From Aquaticitalea lipolytica (GTDB taxonomy: Bacteria > Bacteroidota > Bacteroidia > Flavobacteriales > Flavobacteriaceae): a stretch of 64,000 nucleotides of DNA. The position numbers and the translations under genes are program-made. Location: positions 496,001 through 560,000 of the forward strand of contig NZ_BMIC01000001.1 of assembly GCF_014641635.1 (NCBI RefSeq), written 5' to 3'. The notes beneath the pieces are model-generated. The model saw nothing but the letters and a program-made list of their open reading frames with translations. It was not told the DNA's origin and ran no database searches. Position 1 is the stretch's first letter. Each line of letters starts with the position of its first letter. Shown piece after piece: positions 18,925-26,928 of the stretch.

Positions 18925-18992
18925 TTGTGTAACATTTGAAAAACTCTCATTTGGAAGAAAAACATAAATTCACTCAACCAATAATTAATTCG

Positions 18993-19427
18993 ATGAAAAC
19001 TCTTCTAAAGGGAGAAATTACATTTTCTGAAAGTTATAAAAAATGGATAGTGAAAGCTAATGTGAAATGGAATAAAAGATATATAAGAATAAATCTAGAT
19101 TCAAGAAAAACGGATTTGGTAACAGATTTTTCTATTTGTTCACTAACTAAAGCAAAGTTCTTTACTTTTCTAAGTAGATCTGACTCATACAATTTTTCTG
19201 GAAAGAAAAGTGAATACTCAGAATTATTACTTGAAAGTGTTGAAACGCAATATTTAATGGATAGTAAAAATCCAATAATTAAATTGGAAGGTAAGTCTCT
19301 GATTTTTGAAGGCGGAATAAGAAAAAAAGATATCTCAAGTTTATCTAATGTGTTCAAATTATTTGAAATACTGATGGATGAAATAGAGTGGAAACAAAAA
19401 GAAAACGTTACACAACACCATGTATAA
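18993..19427 (+). CDS. Orphan cassette protein, unknown function
   Basis: Protein of 144 residues, not recognised. It is mixed charged and aromatic with no signal peptide or membrane segment, so it is probably cytoplasmic. It contains ESYKKWIVKANVKWNKRYIR and a C-terminal helix LSNVFKLFEILMDEIEW. The ATG at 18993 was preferred over an in-frame TTG at 18936, which would add 19 residues, because that TTG lies in a motif (ATTTGA) shared by the leaders of all cassettes here. The last residues (VTQHHV) and the stop codon are encoded by the left arm of the attC-like site, a common feature of cassette genes. Confidence 0.6.
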   Translation: MKTLLKGEITFSESYKKWIVKANVKWNKRYIRINLDSRKTDLVTDFSICSLTKAKFFTFLSRSDSYNFSGKKSEYSELLLESVETQYLMDSKNPIIKLEGKSLIFEGGIRKKDISSLSNVFKLFEILMDEIEWKQKENVTQHHV

Positions 19428-19459
19428 TTAATTGCTAGCGCAAAATTATACACTAAGCC
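19407..19459 (+). repeat. attC-like hairpin after orphan gene 1
   Basis: The 3' core GTTACACAAC (19407-19416) is followed by a hairpin at 19421-19452. TGTATAATT pairs with AATTATACA and TTGC with GCAA, with an unpaired AA (19430-19431) on one strand and a TAGC loop. A 13-bp stem with extrahelical bases is typical of integron attC sites. The matching right core GTTRRRY is not intact here. Confidence 0.6.
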
Positions 19460-19508
19460 ACGTCACTTCGAGTGGTTCGAAAAGTGAATGTATCGAGAGC
19501 ATAATCTA

Positions 19509-19540
19509 AAAATCCTGATAAAACTATCAGGATTTTTTTT
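19509..19540 (+). terminator. Intrinsic terminator (duplicated copy)
   Basis: AATCCTGATA (19511-19520), loop AAAC, TATCAGGATT (19525-19534) and a T-run. It is a copy of the secA terminator carried inside module A2 and would end transcription of the first orphan gene. Confidence 0.75.
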
Positions 19541-19649
19541 GTGACCTAAGCTTAAAATTACGTAGAACTACGTATAGTTTTTTAAATTTTAAAAACCTAA
19601 CTTCGTTTAACTATCGATATAGATAATTGAAACAATCCATATCGTCGCA
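19509..19649 (+). repeat. Interspersed module, copy A2
   Basis: Near-identical duplicate of the module at 18785. It contains terminator, TACGTAG/CTACGTA (19559-19574), TTCGTTTAAC (19602-19611) and the CGATAT (19615-19620) / ATATCG (19639-19644) dyad. The 60 bases before it also share TCACTTCGAGTG and AATCTAAAA with the secA 3' flank, so the duplicated unit probably began just after secA. Confidence 0.85.
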
Positions 19650-19671
19650 TTAGGCACAATTTGACGAAACA

Positions 19672-20268
19672 ATGAAATTAACGATTTTCATATTACTTTT
19701 TTCTACAATTTCTGGATTTAGTCAAGAAATAAAATTCAATCTATTTTTGAAAGATTCTTGTTCAAATAAAGTAGAAAGTAGCTTTAACTATTATCTTGAA
19801 AAAAATGGAACAGAATATCATATAACGGATTTTGAAAATGGTACAATTATTCTTCCGACTAAAGGAGAGTATGAACTTATCGCAACCGAAATCGGAGAAA
19901 CACACAAAATTGCAATTGACAAACTAATAAATTCGGACACTCTAATCAAACCGAGAATTGATGAGTATATTAAAATGACCAACGTCTCATTTACGAAAAA
20001 CACAAGTAAAGAAGGGCTTAAAAAACTTGGTATAATCCCTAATAACAAGTTTATGAATTGTGATAAGGTTTGTGACGGAACTGAAACGGATTACTACTCT
20101 AATGGAAATATTCGACTGAAAGCAGAGTTTGAAAATGGACTTGCAATTGGAGAATTAAAAAGGTATTACCAAAGTGGAAAAATAAAAGAAATTTCTATCT
20201 ATGACAAGGATGGAATTTTAATAAAAAAAACTCTATTTAATGAAAATGGAGAAATAAAAAAAGAATAA
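19672..20268 (+). CDS. Orphan cassette protein with signal peptide and MORN_2-like repeats
   Basis: Exported protein of 198 residues. The signal peptide is MKLTIFILLFSTISGFSQ with a Bacteroidetes-style cleavage before Q-E. The N-terminal half is a beta-rich domain (FNYYLEKNGTEYHITDF). The C-terminal half has the YYSNGNIRLKAEFENG, LKRYYQSGKIKEIS and LFNENGEI pattern of MORN variant/YwqK-family repeats, as in the protein at 38382-39089. It is carried by cassette 2 and lies 13 bases after the 5' core. Its role is unknown. Confidence 0.65.
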   Translation: MKLTIFILLFSTISGFSQEIKFNLFLKDSCSNKVESSFNYYLEKNGTEYHITDFENGTIILPTKGEYELIATEIGETHKIAIDKLINSDTLIKPRIDEYIKMTNVSFTKNTSKEGLKKLGIIPNNKFMNCDKVCDGTETDYYSNGNIRLKAEFENGLAIGELKRYYQSGKIKEISIYDKDGILIKKTLFNENGEIKKE

Positions 20269-20272
20269 AAAC

Positions 20273-20411
20273 TGTGCCTAACAAAGTATATAAAAAATTG
20301 CTTTTTTAGGCATAACCGATGTTAGTTGCTCGTTTGCTAGCTTCTGATTTTCCTTCGGAAAATCCTCGCTCACAAACACGCAACAAACCATATACATAAA
20401 CGTTAAACGAA
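20273..20411 (+). repeat. attC-like site after orphan gene 2
   Basis: The left core TGTGCCTAAC (20273-20282) contains GCCTAAC, an exact RYYYAAC. The right core GTTAAAC at 20402-20408 is an exact GTTRRRY. Between them GTATAT (20286-20291) pairs with ATATAC (20390-20395) and TTGC (20298-20301) with GCAA (20380-20383). The loop holds a secondary hairpin GATTTTCC/GGAAAATC (20346-20364). Length (about 139 bases), order and partial mismatches fit a long integron attC. Confidence 0.65.
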
Positions 20412-20423
20412 ATCTCAAAAAAA

Positions 20424-21116
20424 CTACTCAATTTTCAATAGTACATTTGGGTTTGGGCAATTGTTTAAATAAAACTCCACATCGTGTTTGTTACTCACAC
20501 CAGGATAATCGCCTTTATAATCTTGCATATCTTTTATAACCTGAAAATGTAAATGCGGAGGATAATCGCCATTTACAGTTGCATCGCCTAAAGTAGCTAT
20601 CTTTTCGCCTTGCTTAAAAACTTGCCCTTCTTTTAAATTTGCAATTGAGGCAACACTTAAATGTCCATAAAGCGTATAAAAGCTAATGCCTTTTATCTCA
20701 TGCTTTAATATTATTGTTGGTCCATAATCGCCATAATTGGTATTGTTTTTAAAACTATGTACTGTTGCATCTAAAGGTGTAAAAATTGGAGCATTGGCTG
20801 CTAACCACAAATCTAAACCTATATGAATATTGCGTTCGGTTTCGGCATTTGCTTGGTTAAAATAATTGCTACGTTGGTAAATGTTTCGGGTTTCGTTATA
20901 ACCACCATAAGCTACCAGAGCGTTATTACTTTTAATGTGGTTATTTATATACACCTCTAAATCATCAGAAGAACTTACATTAACCTTTTTTAGTTCTGTA
21001 TTAGTCACAGACAAATCTAAAGGAATGTACTTATGTAAAGGAATTGCAGCATCTAAAACCGAAAGTGGTTTGCTACTTATTTGATTAAGAAAACTTGAGA
21101 AGTTGCTAGAGGCCAT
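20424..21116 (-). CDS. M23 family metallopeptidase
   Basis: Peptidase of 230 residues with the zinc-binding M23 fold. The first ligand motif is HIGLDLW, the second is HLHFQV near the C-terminus, and YTLYGHLS lies between them as in LytM-type endopeptidases. There is no signal peptide (MASSNFSSFLNQISSKPL), which is odd for a peptidoglycan hydrolase and suggests a cytoplasmic role or non-classical export. Its 3' end abuts the right border of cassette insertion A, 12 bases away. Confidence 0.85.
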   Translation of the reverse strand: MASSNFSSFLNQISSKPLSVLDAAIPLHKYIPLDLSVTNTELKKVNVSSSDDLEVYINNHIKSNNALVAYGGYNETRNIYQRSNYFNQANAETERNIHIGLDLWLAANAPIFTPLDATVHSFKNNTNYGDYGPTIILKHEIKGISFYTLYGHLSVASIANLKEGQVFKQGEKIATLGDATVNGDYPPHLHFQVIKDMQDYKGDYPGVSNKHDVEFYLNNCPNPNVLLKIE

Positions 21117-21146
21117 GAGAAATTCATTTCCTCAAAAATAAGGAAA

Positions 21147-22592
21147 CTATTGCATTGTTACTTCGCTAAATTTTGCATTAATAACAATGGTTTTACCACT
21201 CATTAAATCTCCTGTAGAAAATGTTGTGGTTGTATTGGTTTTGCTTTTTGGGTGCTTTAATTTAGATCGGCTGCCTTTATATTGCAAATTATGAGCTATT
21301 GCTGGCAGTACAATTAAAGCTTCACTGTTTTCTAATATTATATTAAGATTATTAAACGTGTCTAGTATTTTGTTGATATTAAGTTCGCCAAAACTACCAT
21401 CGATAACTGCATTACCTTTTAGGTTATTAATATTAATGTTTGACGAATTAGAGTTAAGCACCATTCGGTTTACATTTTCAATTAGTGCTTTATCTACATA
21501 ATTAAGTTTTAACTCACCTAAATTCCAATTTGTAATTAACACTGGAGAATAAGAAACATTGATGGAAGTTTGGCTTCCATCAATGCTATTTGCTGTTAGT
21601 GCAGAGTGCGATATATTACCACGTAAATTAGTAATAACTGAAGCAAACTTAAGCTCGCCATGTCTCACATTCATTTTTAACTTTGCCTTTTTAGGCATCT
21701 TAATTTTTATTGTCTTTTTTACTTTGGTATTGACTTTGTTTTCAATAGTTCTGGCAATTTGAACTTTACGATTTTCTAAAGCTTCTTGTCTGTCTTTCAT
21801 TGCTTCCTGTCTGCTCTCCATTGCTTTACTTCGCTCTTCCATAGCTTTTGTGCGAGCTTCCATTTGCTTGCCAAATTTTTCTCCCCAAGCTGCCATTTTC
21901 TCTTCGTATTCTTTGCCAAATTTCTCTCCAAATTTCTCTCCCCATTTTTCCATGTCTTTAGAGTAGGCCTCAAAATTGGTTTCACCAAATTTAATTCCCC
22001 AAGCTTTCATTTTATCTCTAAACTCTTTACCATATTTGGTTTCATATTCTTTACTCCATTTATCTAGATATTTCTCGCCATCTTTTTTGTAGGCATCATA
22101 ATCAAAATTAATAGAGCTTATACCACTAGGTAATTCTGGTAGTTCAGGCATTTTTGGCATTTCTGAAAAATGTTCAAAATTGGGCATTTCAGGAAGCTCA
22201 GGAAATTCTGGCATCTCAGCCAATTCAAACTCTAAAGCTCTTAAGGCTGCAAAAGACTCATCATCAAAACCAGAAAAACCTGTCCACGTATTAAATGATC
22301 CTTTAGACTCAATTGTTACTTCTGCGCCAGAACCACTTACTGTAATGTTCCAGTTTTTTAATTCTTCCTGCAACTCTTCTTTCGATAATTTTTCACCTTC
22401 AATATAGGCTTCAATTTCAATTTCATCCTTGCTCCAAGTATCAACCTCAATATTTGTATGACTTGTATTTAAATTTATTGTCACATCGCTATTGGCTTTT
22501 ACCGATTTGGATAATTTTTGTTGTTTTTGCTGTGCTGATATACTAAAAGTAGTTACCAACATAAGCAATACTATTATTTTATTTGTTTTCAT
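21147..22592 (-). CDS. Secreted adhesin-like protein of a sigma-factor operon
   Basis: Exported protein of 481 residues with signal peptide MKTNKIIVLLMLVTTFSISAQ. The N-terminal domain (about 25-100) is beta-rich. A Pro/Met/Glu stretch (about 125-155: MPEFPELPEMPN, MPELPELP) follows. Then comes a highly charged repeat region (about 165-275) with recurring W-G-x-K-F-G units and E-A-M-E-x-R heptads, probably coiled coil. The C-terminal about 190 residues resemble DUF4097-type beta-helices. It follows an ECF sigma factor and its anti-sigma partner, so it is probably the regulated envelope product. Function unknown. Confidence 0.7.
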   Translation of the reverse strand: MKTNKIIVLLMLVTTFSISAQQKQQKLSKSVKANSDVTINLNTSHTNIEVDTWSKDEIEIEAYIEGEKLSKEELQEELKNWNITVSGSGAEVTIESKGSFNTWTGFSGFDDESFAALRALEFELAEMPEFPELPEMPNFEHFSEMPKMPELPELPSGISSINFDYDAYKKDGEKYLDKWSKEYETKYGKEFRDKMKAWGIKFGETNFEAYSKDMEKWGEKFGEKFGKEYEEKMAAWGEKFGKQMEARTKAMEERSKAMESRQEAMKDRQEALENRKVQIARTIENKVNTKVKKTIKIKMPKKAKLKMNVRHGELKFASVITNLRGNISHSALTANSIDGSQTSINVSYSPVLITNWNLGELKLNYVDKALIENVNRMVLNSNSSNININNLKGNAVIDGSFGELNINKILDTFNNLNIILENSEALIVLPAIAHNLQYKGSRSKLKHPKSKTNTTTTFSTGDLMSGKTIVINAKFSEVTMQ

Positions 22593-22603
22593 TTTTATTT
22601 CTT

Positions 22604-23167
22604 TTAGGTAGTACTCTGATGATTATCAGATGTATTTAATTCATTAAGTTGTTCTTTAAGACGATATAATAAATTAAGACGCAGCTTTAAGTTGTCAATT
22701 AGTGCACTAACTGTTAGCTCATTTGGTCCAGATTCGGTTAACTCAATAGATAACCTTTTGTACTCATTATTGAGTTCTTCAAGCCTTACAATATAACTAT
22801 CAAACAATTCTTTATTTTCAGATGTTAACTTTACAGAGGCTAACTCTAAATTGATATTAGCAACATAATAGTCTTCAACTTTTTTTAGATCTGGAGAAAC
22901 ATCTCCTAAAGATTTTAAAGTTACCACTTGCTCATCTGGTGTTATGTTTTCTATAGGCTTTTCAAAAAAGCGATAAGCACCAAAACTTAATCCAAAAAGA
23001 ATAACCACACTTGCTGCTATGCTCCAAACACTGAAACGTTTATTGATTGATTGCGCTGGCAATTCTTTTTCTAACTTCTTTAAAAATCTAGCTTCATGAC
23101 CTTCTGGCATTTTTCCAGTTTTTAATTCTCGGTCATCATTAAACATTTTTTTAAGATCTTGTGCCAT
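22604..23167 (-). CDS. Membrane anti-sigma factor-like protein
   Basis: Protein of 187 residues with a cytoplasmic N-terminal segment (about 1-45), one membrane helix SIAASVVILFGLSFGAYRFF and a helical periplasmic C-terminus. The layout fits an anti-sigma factor that holds the ECF sigma factor encoded upstream. The genes overlap by 17 bases, indicating coupled translation. No zinc-binding HxxxCxxC motif is visible, so assignment rests on topology and context. Confidence 0.65.
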   Translation of the reverse strand: MAQDLKKMFNDDRELKTGKMPEGHEARFLKKLEKELPAQSINKRFSVWSIAASVVILFGLSFGAYRFFEKPIENITPDEQVVTLKSLGDVSPDLKKVEDYYVANINLELASVKLTSENKELFDSYIVRLEELNNEYKRLSIELTESGPNELTVSALIDNLKLRLNLLYRLKEQLNELNTSDNHQSTT

Positions 23168-23699
23168 GATGTAATGGTATTAATAGTTCTTGTAATTTTG
23201 TTTTTCCTCTTGATAAATGTGTTCTTGAAGCAACTTCGGTAATATTTAATATTTGGGATATTTCTTGGTGATCATACCCTTCAATTAAATATAACATAAC
23301 CACATATTTATATTTATCTGGCAGTTTTTCTATTGCTTCCTTAACCTCATCTAGCGTTATTAAATCGTCCACTAACCAATCGTCATTAGTTGCATCAACA
23401 ACTTTAAGGTGCACCTCATCTAAATCTAGCAATTGCTCTTTTTTAGATTTAAGTACGTCGATACTTTTATTAATAACGATGCGTTTTAACCAAGCGCCAA
23501 AAGTTACTTCGCCACTGTATTGATGTAGTTTACTAAAGGCTTTTATAAAGGCTTCTTGTACGATATCTTCAGCTTCCATTGAATTCTTTACAAACCTATT
23601 AGCAACCATAAACATACCATCACAATACTGATTGTACAGTTGCAACTGTGCTTTTCTGTTGTGCTGCTTGCATTTTTCAATGATATCGGTTTGAAACAT
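23151..23699 (-). CDS. ECF RNA polymerase sigma factor
   Basis: Sigma-70 family protein of 182 residues with only regions 2 and 4. Region 2 contains CDGMFMVANRFVKNSMEAEDIVQEAF and FGAWLKRIVINKSID. Region 4 contains LPDKYKYVVMLYLIEGYDHQEISQIL and a helix-turn-helix, EVASRTHLSRGKTKLQELL. It heads a three-gene operon with the anti-sigma-like and adhesin-like genes and probably controls its own promoter in the gap 23700-23885. Confidence 0.92.
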   Translation of the reverse strand: MFQTDIIEKCKQHNRKAQLQLYNQYCDGMFMVANRFVKNSMEAEDIVQEAFIKAFSKLHQYSGEVTFGAWLKRIVINKSIDVLKSKKEQLLDLDEVHLKVVDATNDDWLVDDLITLDEVKEAIEKLPDKYKYVVMLYLIEGYDHQEISQILNITEVASRTHLSRGKTKLQELLIPLHHGTRS

Positions 23700-23885
23700 G
23701 CTTTAGTAATACTTTTGGTTATTAGTTGAGTTCATTATAAAGACGACACAAAAAATGAGTTGTTGCAAAAAATTAATTTTTTTTTGAAAATTAGTATCAT
23801 TTTTTAACAAATCTACGTTAAGAGCTTTATACATCAATGTTTTTAAATTATCTTTATACCTATTAATTAACCTATTAGTTTATTT

Positions 23886-24458
23886 ATGAATACGTTTTTA
23901 AAACGCCTGTTAATTATCCTTGCTATTGTTACAGTTGGATTGTTTTTATACTCATACTTTGTTGAAAATTTATTTGCTAAACGTTTAAGTCCAAAAGATA
24001 CTGTTCGGTTTGAACTAAATGATACTGAGCTAGAAGTTACGTACAACAGACCTTCAAAAAAAGGAAGAGAAGTTTTTGGTGCTTTAGTACCATTTAATGA
24101 AGTATGGCGAACTGGAGCTAATGAGGCAACAACCTTTTCTACCAATAAAGATTTAATGATACAAGGTATTTATGTACCTAAAGGTGACTATACATTATGG
24201 ACAATACCAAGTGATAGCACATGGAATTTTATTTTAAACTCCAAACAATATCCTTGGGGAGTTGATGACCAAATGAAACCTATGCGTGATCCTCAATTTG
24301 ATCTTTTAGAAATTGATGTGCCTGTTCATCATTTAAGTGATATTGTAGAGCAGTTTACAATAGCTTTTGATAATACAACAGATAGGCTGAAGCTAACAAT
24401 GGCTTGGGATACTACAAAAATTGAAGTACCTTTAGATATTGTGAAAGAACAAGAATAA
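23886..24458 (+). CDS. DUF2911 domain-containing protein
   Basis: Protein of 190 residues with an N-terminal membrane anchor (LLIILAIVTVGLFLYSYFV). A beta-rich DUF2911 domain follows: VTYNRPSKKGREVFG, WRTGANEATTF, YVPKGDYTLWTIPS and YPWGVDDQ. Such proteins are common in Bacteroidota and face the periplasm; their function is unknown. The gene is transcribed divergently from the sigma-factor operon and is followed after 19 bases by meaB. Confidence 0.88.
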   Translation: MNTFLKRLLIILAIVTVGLFLYSYFVENLFAKRLSPKDTVRFELNDTELEVTYNRPSKKGREVFGALVPFNEVWRTGANEATTFSTNKDLMIQGIYVPKGDYTLWTIPSDSTWNFILNSKQYPWGVDDQMKPMRDPQFDLLEIDVPVHHLSDIVEQFTIAFDNTTDRLKLTMAWDTTKIEVPLDIVKEQE

Positions 24459-24477
24459 TAGGTAAAACCTCTGTGTT

Positions 24478-25563
24478 TTGAGTAAAAAACCCAAACAACA
24501 TCCAACAGCATTACACGAAAAAGAAGGTGTTTCAGATTCAGAAATAACTAACACATCTGCTATTAATAGCATAAAAAGCAAACGTCAATCACAACCAACA
24601 ACAGACGATTTGGTTAATGCTATTCTAAAAGGTGATATTACAGCATTAAGCAGAGCTATTACACTAGTTGAAAGTACAAATCCGCAACATTTACAAAAAG
24701 CAAATGCAATTATAAAACAGTGTTTGCCACACGCTAATAAGTCTGTACGTATTGGTATTACTGGTGTTCCTGGAGTTGGAAAGAGTACTTTTATTGAAGC
24801 TTTTGGAACACATTTAACCCATTTAGGCAAAAAAGTAGCTGTATTGGCTGTTGACCCAAGTAGCTCGTTAACTAAAGGTTCTATTTTAGGTGATAAAACC
24901 AGAATGGAAGATTTAGTTAAAGATAAAAATGCATTTATCAGACCTTCAGCTTCTGGCACTTCACTTGGTGGTGTTGCCAGAAAAACTCGAGAGTCTATTA
25001 TTTTATGTGAAGCTGCTGGTTTTGATACTATTATTATAGAAACTGTTGGTGTTGGACAAAGTGAAACTGCTGTTCATAGTATGGTAGATTTCTTTTTATT
25101 GCTTCAACTCGCAGGCGCTGGTGACGAATTACAAGGCATAAAACGTGGTATAATAGAAATGGCTGATGCTATTGCTATAAATAAAGCTGATGGTGATAAT
25201 CTTAAAAAAGCTAAGCTAGCCAAAGTAGAGTTTAACAGAGCGTTGCATATGTATCCTGCTAAAGATTCTGGTTGGCAACCAAAAGTAATGCTATGTAGTG
25301 CTTTAAATGAGGATGGTATTTCTGAAATATGGGAACTTATTGAAACTTATATAAGCGAAGCTAAAAACAATACCTTTTTTGAACAAAAAAGAAATGAGCA
25401 AAATAAGTTTTGGCTACTTCAAACTATAGACGACAGACTAAAATCTGATTTTTATAATGCTTCAGAAATAAAAAAAGAGTTGAGTAATCAATTGGCTTTA
25501 ATAGAAAGTGGTAAAACAACACCATTTGCAGCTGCTGAGTATTTATTAAAATTAAATGACTAA
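24478..25563 (+). CDS. meaB: Methylmalonyl-CoA mutase-associated GTPase MeaB
   Basis: G3E P-loop GTPase of 361 residues that protects and reloads adenosylcobalamin-dependent methylmalonyl-CoA mutase. The P-loop is GVPGVGKSTFIEAFG, followed by AVDPSSSLTKGSILGDKTRM, the IIETVGVGQSE switch and the NKADGD guanine motif. Translation begins with TTG, since no ATG occurs before the conserved N-terminal region (PTALHEKEGVSDSEITN). The mutase genes are not in the window, but the cobalamin adenosyltransferase at 14239 belongs to the same pathway. Confidence 0.93.
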   Translation: MSKKPKQHPTALHEKEGVSDSEITNTSAINSIKSKRQSQPTTDDLVNAILKGDITALSRAITLVESTNPQHLQKANAIIKQCLPHANKSVRIGITGVPGVGKSTFIEAFGTHLTHLGKKVAVLAVDPSSSLTKGSILGDKTRMEDLVKDKNAFIRPSASGTSLGGVARKTRESIILCEAAGFDTIIIETVGVGQSETAVHSMVDFFLLLQLAGAGDELQGIKRGIIEMADAIAINKADGDNLKKAKLAKVEFNRALHMYPAKDSGWQPKVMLCSALNEDGISEIWELIETYISEAKNNTFFEQKRNEQNKFWLLQTIDDRLKSDFYNASEIKKELSNQLALIESGKTTPFAAAEYLLKLND

Positions 25564-25870
25564 AAAAAAAGTTATATATATAATCCTTGCCATAAGTAGT
25601 TTATTCTTAATTGCATCTATTTATACAAATTATAAGATGTACATTCATTACTCCAACGCTAGTGGAAAAACTCAAGCTTTGTTTGGTATTAATGAGCTAT
25701 TACAATATGGATATAAAAAATTATTTGGAGTTTTTCCATTAATAGGATTAATCCTCTCATTATACATTTCAAGAAATAAAGACATTAGGTTTATGTCTTT
25801 ATTTGCAGCTCTAGTCTCATTAATTACAGTAATATTTTCAGTATTTAGTATATGGCGAGTTTTTATTTGA
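25556..25870 (+). CDS. Small integral membrane protein
   Basis: Protein of 104 residues with about three hydrophobic helices (VIYIILAISSLFLIASIY, LFGVFPLIGLILSLYIS, LFAALVSLITVIFSVFSIW). It overlaps the end of meaB by 8 bases and converges on the epimerase gene, also with an 8-base overlap. The family is not recognised. Probably a real inner-membrane protein co-expressed with meaB. Confidence 0.6.
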   Translation: MTKKKVIYIILAISSLFLIASIYTNYKMYIHYSNASGKTQALFGINELLQYGYKKLFGVFPLIGLILSLYISRNKDIRFMSLFAALVSLITVIFSVFSIWRVFI

Positions 25871-26804
25871 AATTCTCCTTAAACCAAGCTACTTGATACT
25901 TAACAGCATCTAATAAAGTAGTCTGCGGATTGTAGTTTAGTAATTTTCTTGCTTTGTCTATATTAGCTTTAGTACGTAATTGGTCTCCTGCACGTTTAGC
26001 AATAACATTAATTTTAATTTTTTTTCCCAACACTTGCTCAACAGCTTCAATACCTTCTTGGGTTGTATGTTCAACCTCAGTTCCAAGATTTATAATTTCG
26101 CCATCAACTTTAGCTTCGTTACCAATTACACTAACAACACCATCAACTATATCTCCAACATAGGTAAAGCTACGTAAGTGTGTATCACTACCTTCAAATA
26201 AAGGAAACGCCTCATCTTTTAATCCTAAATCTATTAGTTTTGTGTACATTTTTTCTGGACGCTCTCTTGGTCCAATTACAGAATACAATCGTAAAGAACA
26301 AGATTTAAACTTCTCTTCTCTACTCTTTTGTAGTACTAATTGCTCTGCTGCTAATTTAGTAACGCCATAATGCGATGCTGGCTTTGGTGCAATAGATTCA
26401 GGGAAAGTAGCTTCTAATCCATAAATTGAAGACGTACCAATATTTACAAATAACTTTAAATTATTACACTTTAAAGCATAATCAATAAGATGTTTTGTAG
26501 CAATTATATTATTAGTAAAATAGTCTTCAAAAGTAGATGTTGATGAAATACCTGGTTGTGCCGCAAAATGAAAAATATAATCTACATCTGTTGGTAAAAC
26601 TGTACTAAGATTATCTTCTCTTAAATCTTGTTTTATAATAGATATTCCTTTAGAAGTTAATGCTTTTGCGTTTAAATTTTTAAGTGTGAGACTATAGTAA
26701 TCAGAAAAATTATCGACACCAATAACTTCGTGTCCTAAACTATGTAAACGTTCTGCTGTATGTGAGCCAATAAAACCAACTGCTCCTGTTACTAATATTT
26801 TCAT
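25863..26804 (-). CDS. NAD-dependent epimerase/dehydratase
   Basis: Extended SDR of 313 residues. The NAD site is VTGAVGFIGSHTAERL at about 5-20, the active-site pair is in SHYGVTKLAAEQLV, and GTSSIYG supplies the Ser/Thr. The motif YVGDIVDGV and the NFSDYYSL loop resemble UDP-glucuronate 4-epimerases and UDP-glucose epimerases of polysaccharide pathways. It stands alone, divergent from the glycosylation operon at 26929. Substrate not determined. Confidence 0.85.
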   Translation of the reverse strand: MKILVTGAVGFIGSHTAERLHSLGHEVIGVDNFSDYYSLTLKNLNAKALTSKGISIIKQDLREDNLSTVLPTDVDYIFHFAAQPGISSTSTFEDYFTNNIIATKHLIDYALKCNNLKLFVNIGTSSIYGLEATFPESIAPKPASHYGVTKLAAEQLVLQKSREEKFKSCSLRLYSVIGPRERPEKMYTKLIDLGLKDEAFPLFEGSDTHLRSFTYVGDIVDGVVSVIGNEAKVDGEIINLGTEVEHTTQEGIEAVEQVLGKKIKINVIAKRAGDQLRTKANIDKARKLLNYNPQTTLLDAVKYQVAWFKENFK

Positions 26805-26900
26805 TAAAAATCTTTTTAGGCTTCAGTATTAAAAGTATGCAATTTACTATCTTTTTTATAGAATATCGTATCATTTTTTATCCTATAAATTAAAAAAGAA

Positions 26901-26908
26901 TATTTTTG
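26901..26908 (+). promoter_or_regulatory. -7 element upstream of the GT2 operon
   Basis: TATTTTTG fits TAnnTTTG, 20 bases before the ATG at 26929, in a 124-base divergent gap. A canonical TTG at -33 is absent. Confidence 0.45.
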
Positions 26909-26928
26909 TACTACCTAAGCCAATTCAA

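Larger units (their letters stand above)
18877..20411 (+). mobile_element. Cassette insertion A (CALIN-like)
   Basis: A block bracketed by the inverted decamers TTCGTTTAAC (18877-18886) and GTTAAACGAA (20402-20411). It contains two orphan-gene units. Unit 1 runs from TTGTGTAAC (18925) to GTTACACAAC (19416). Unit 2 runs from TTAGGCACA (19650) to TGTGCCTAAC (20282). In each the ends are exact reverse complements over 9 bases and differ between units, as in integron cassettes. No integrase is present. The block sits between secA and an M23 peptidase gene. Membership of the integron class is inferred. Confidence 0.7.

Noticed and set aside
19034-19453. Minus-strand frame of 139 codons opposite orphan gene 1
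   Set aside because: The plus-strand gene fits the cassette ends and orientation; the minus frame starts inside the attC-like hairpin.
19457-19500. TCACTTCGAGTGGTTCGAAAAGTG as a separate regulatory dyad
   Set aside because: It resembles a REP-like sequence common in flavobacterial intergenic regions and is partly shared with the secA 3' flank, so it is treated as part of the duplication.
21786-22067. Plus-strand frame of 93 codons, rich in Phe, Ser and His
   Set aside because: It is the antisense of the Lys/Glu-rich repeat region of the adhesin-like gene; composition reflects that repeat.
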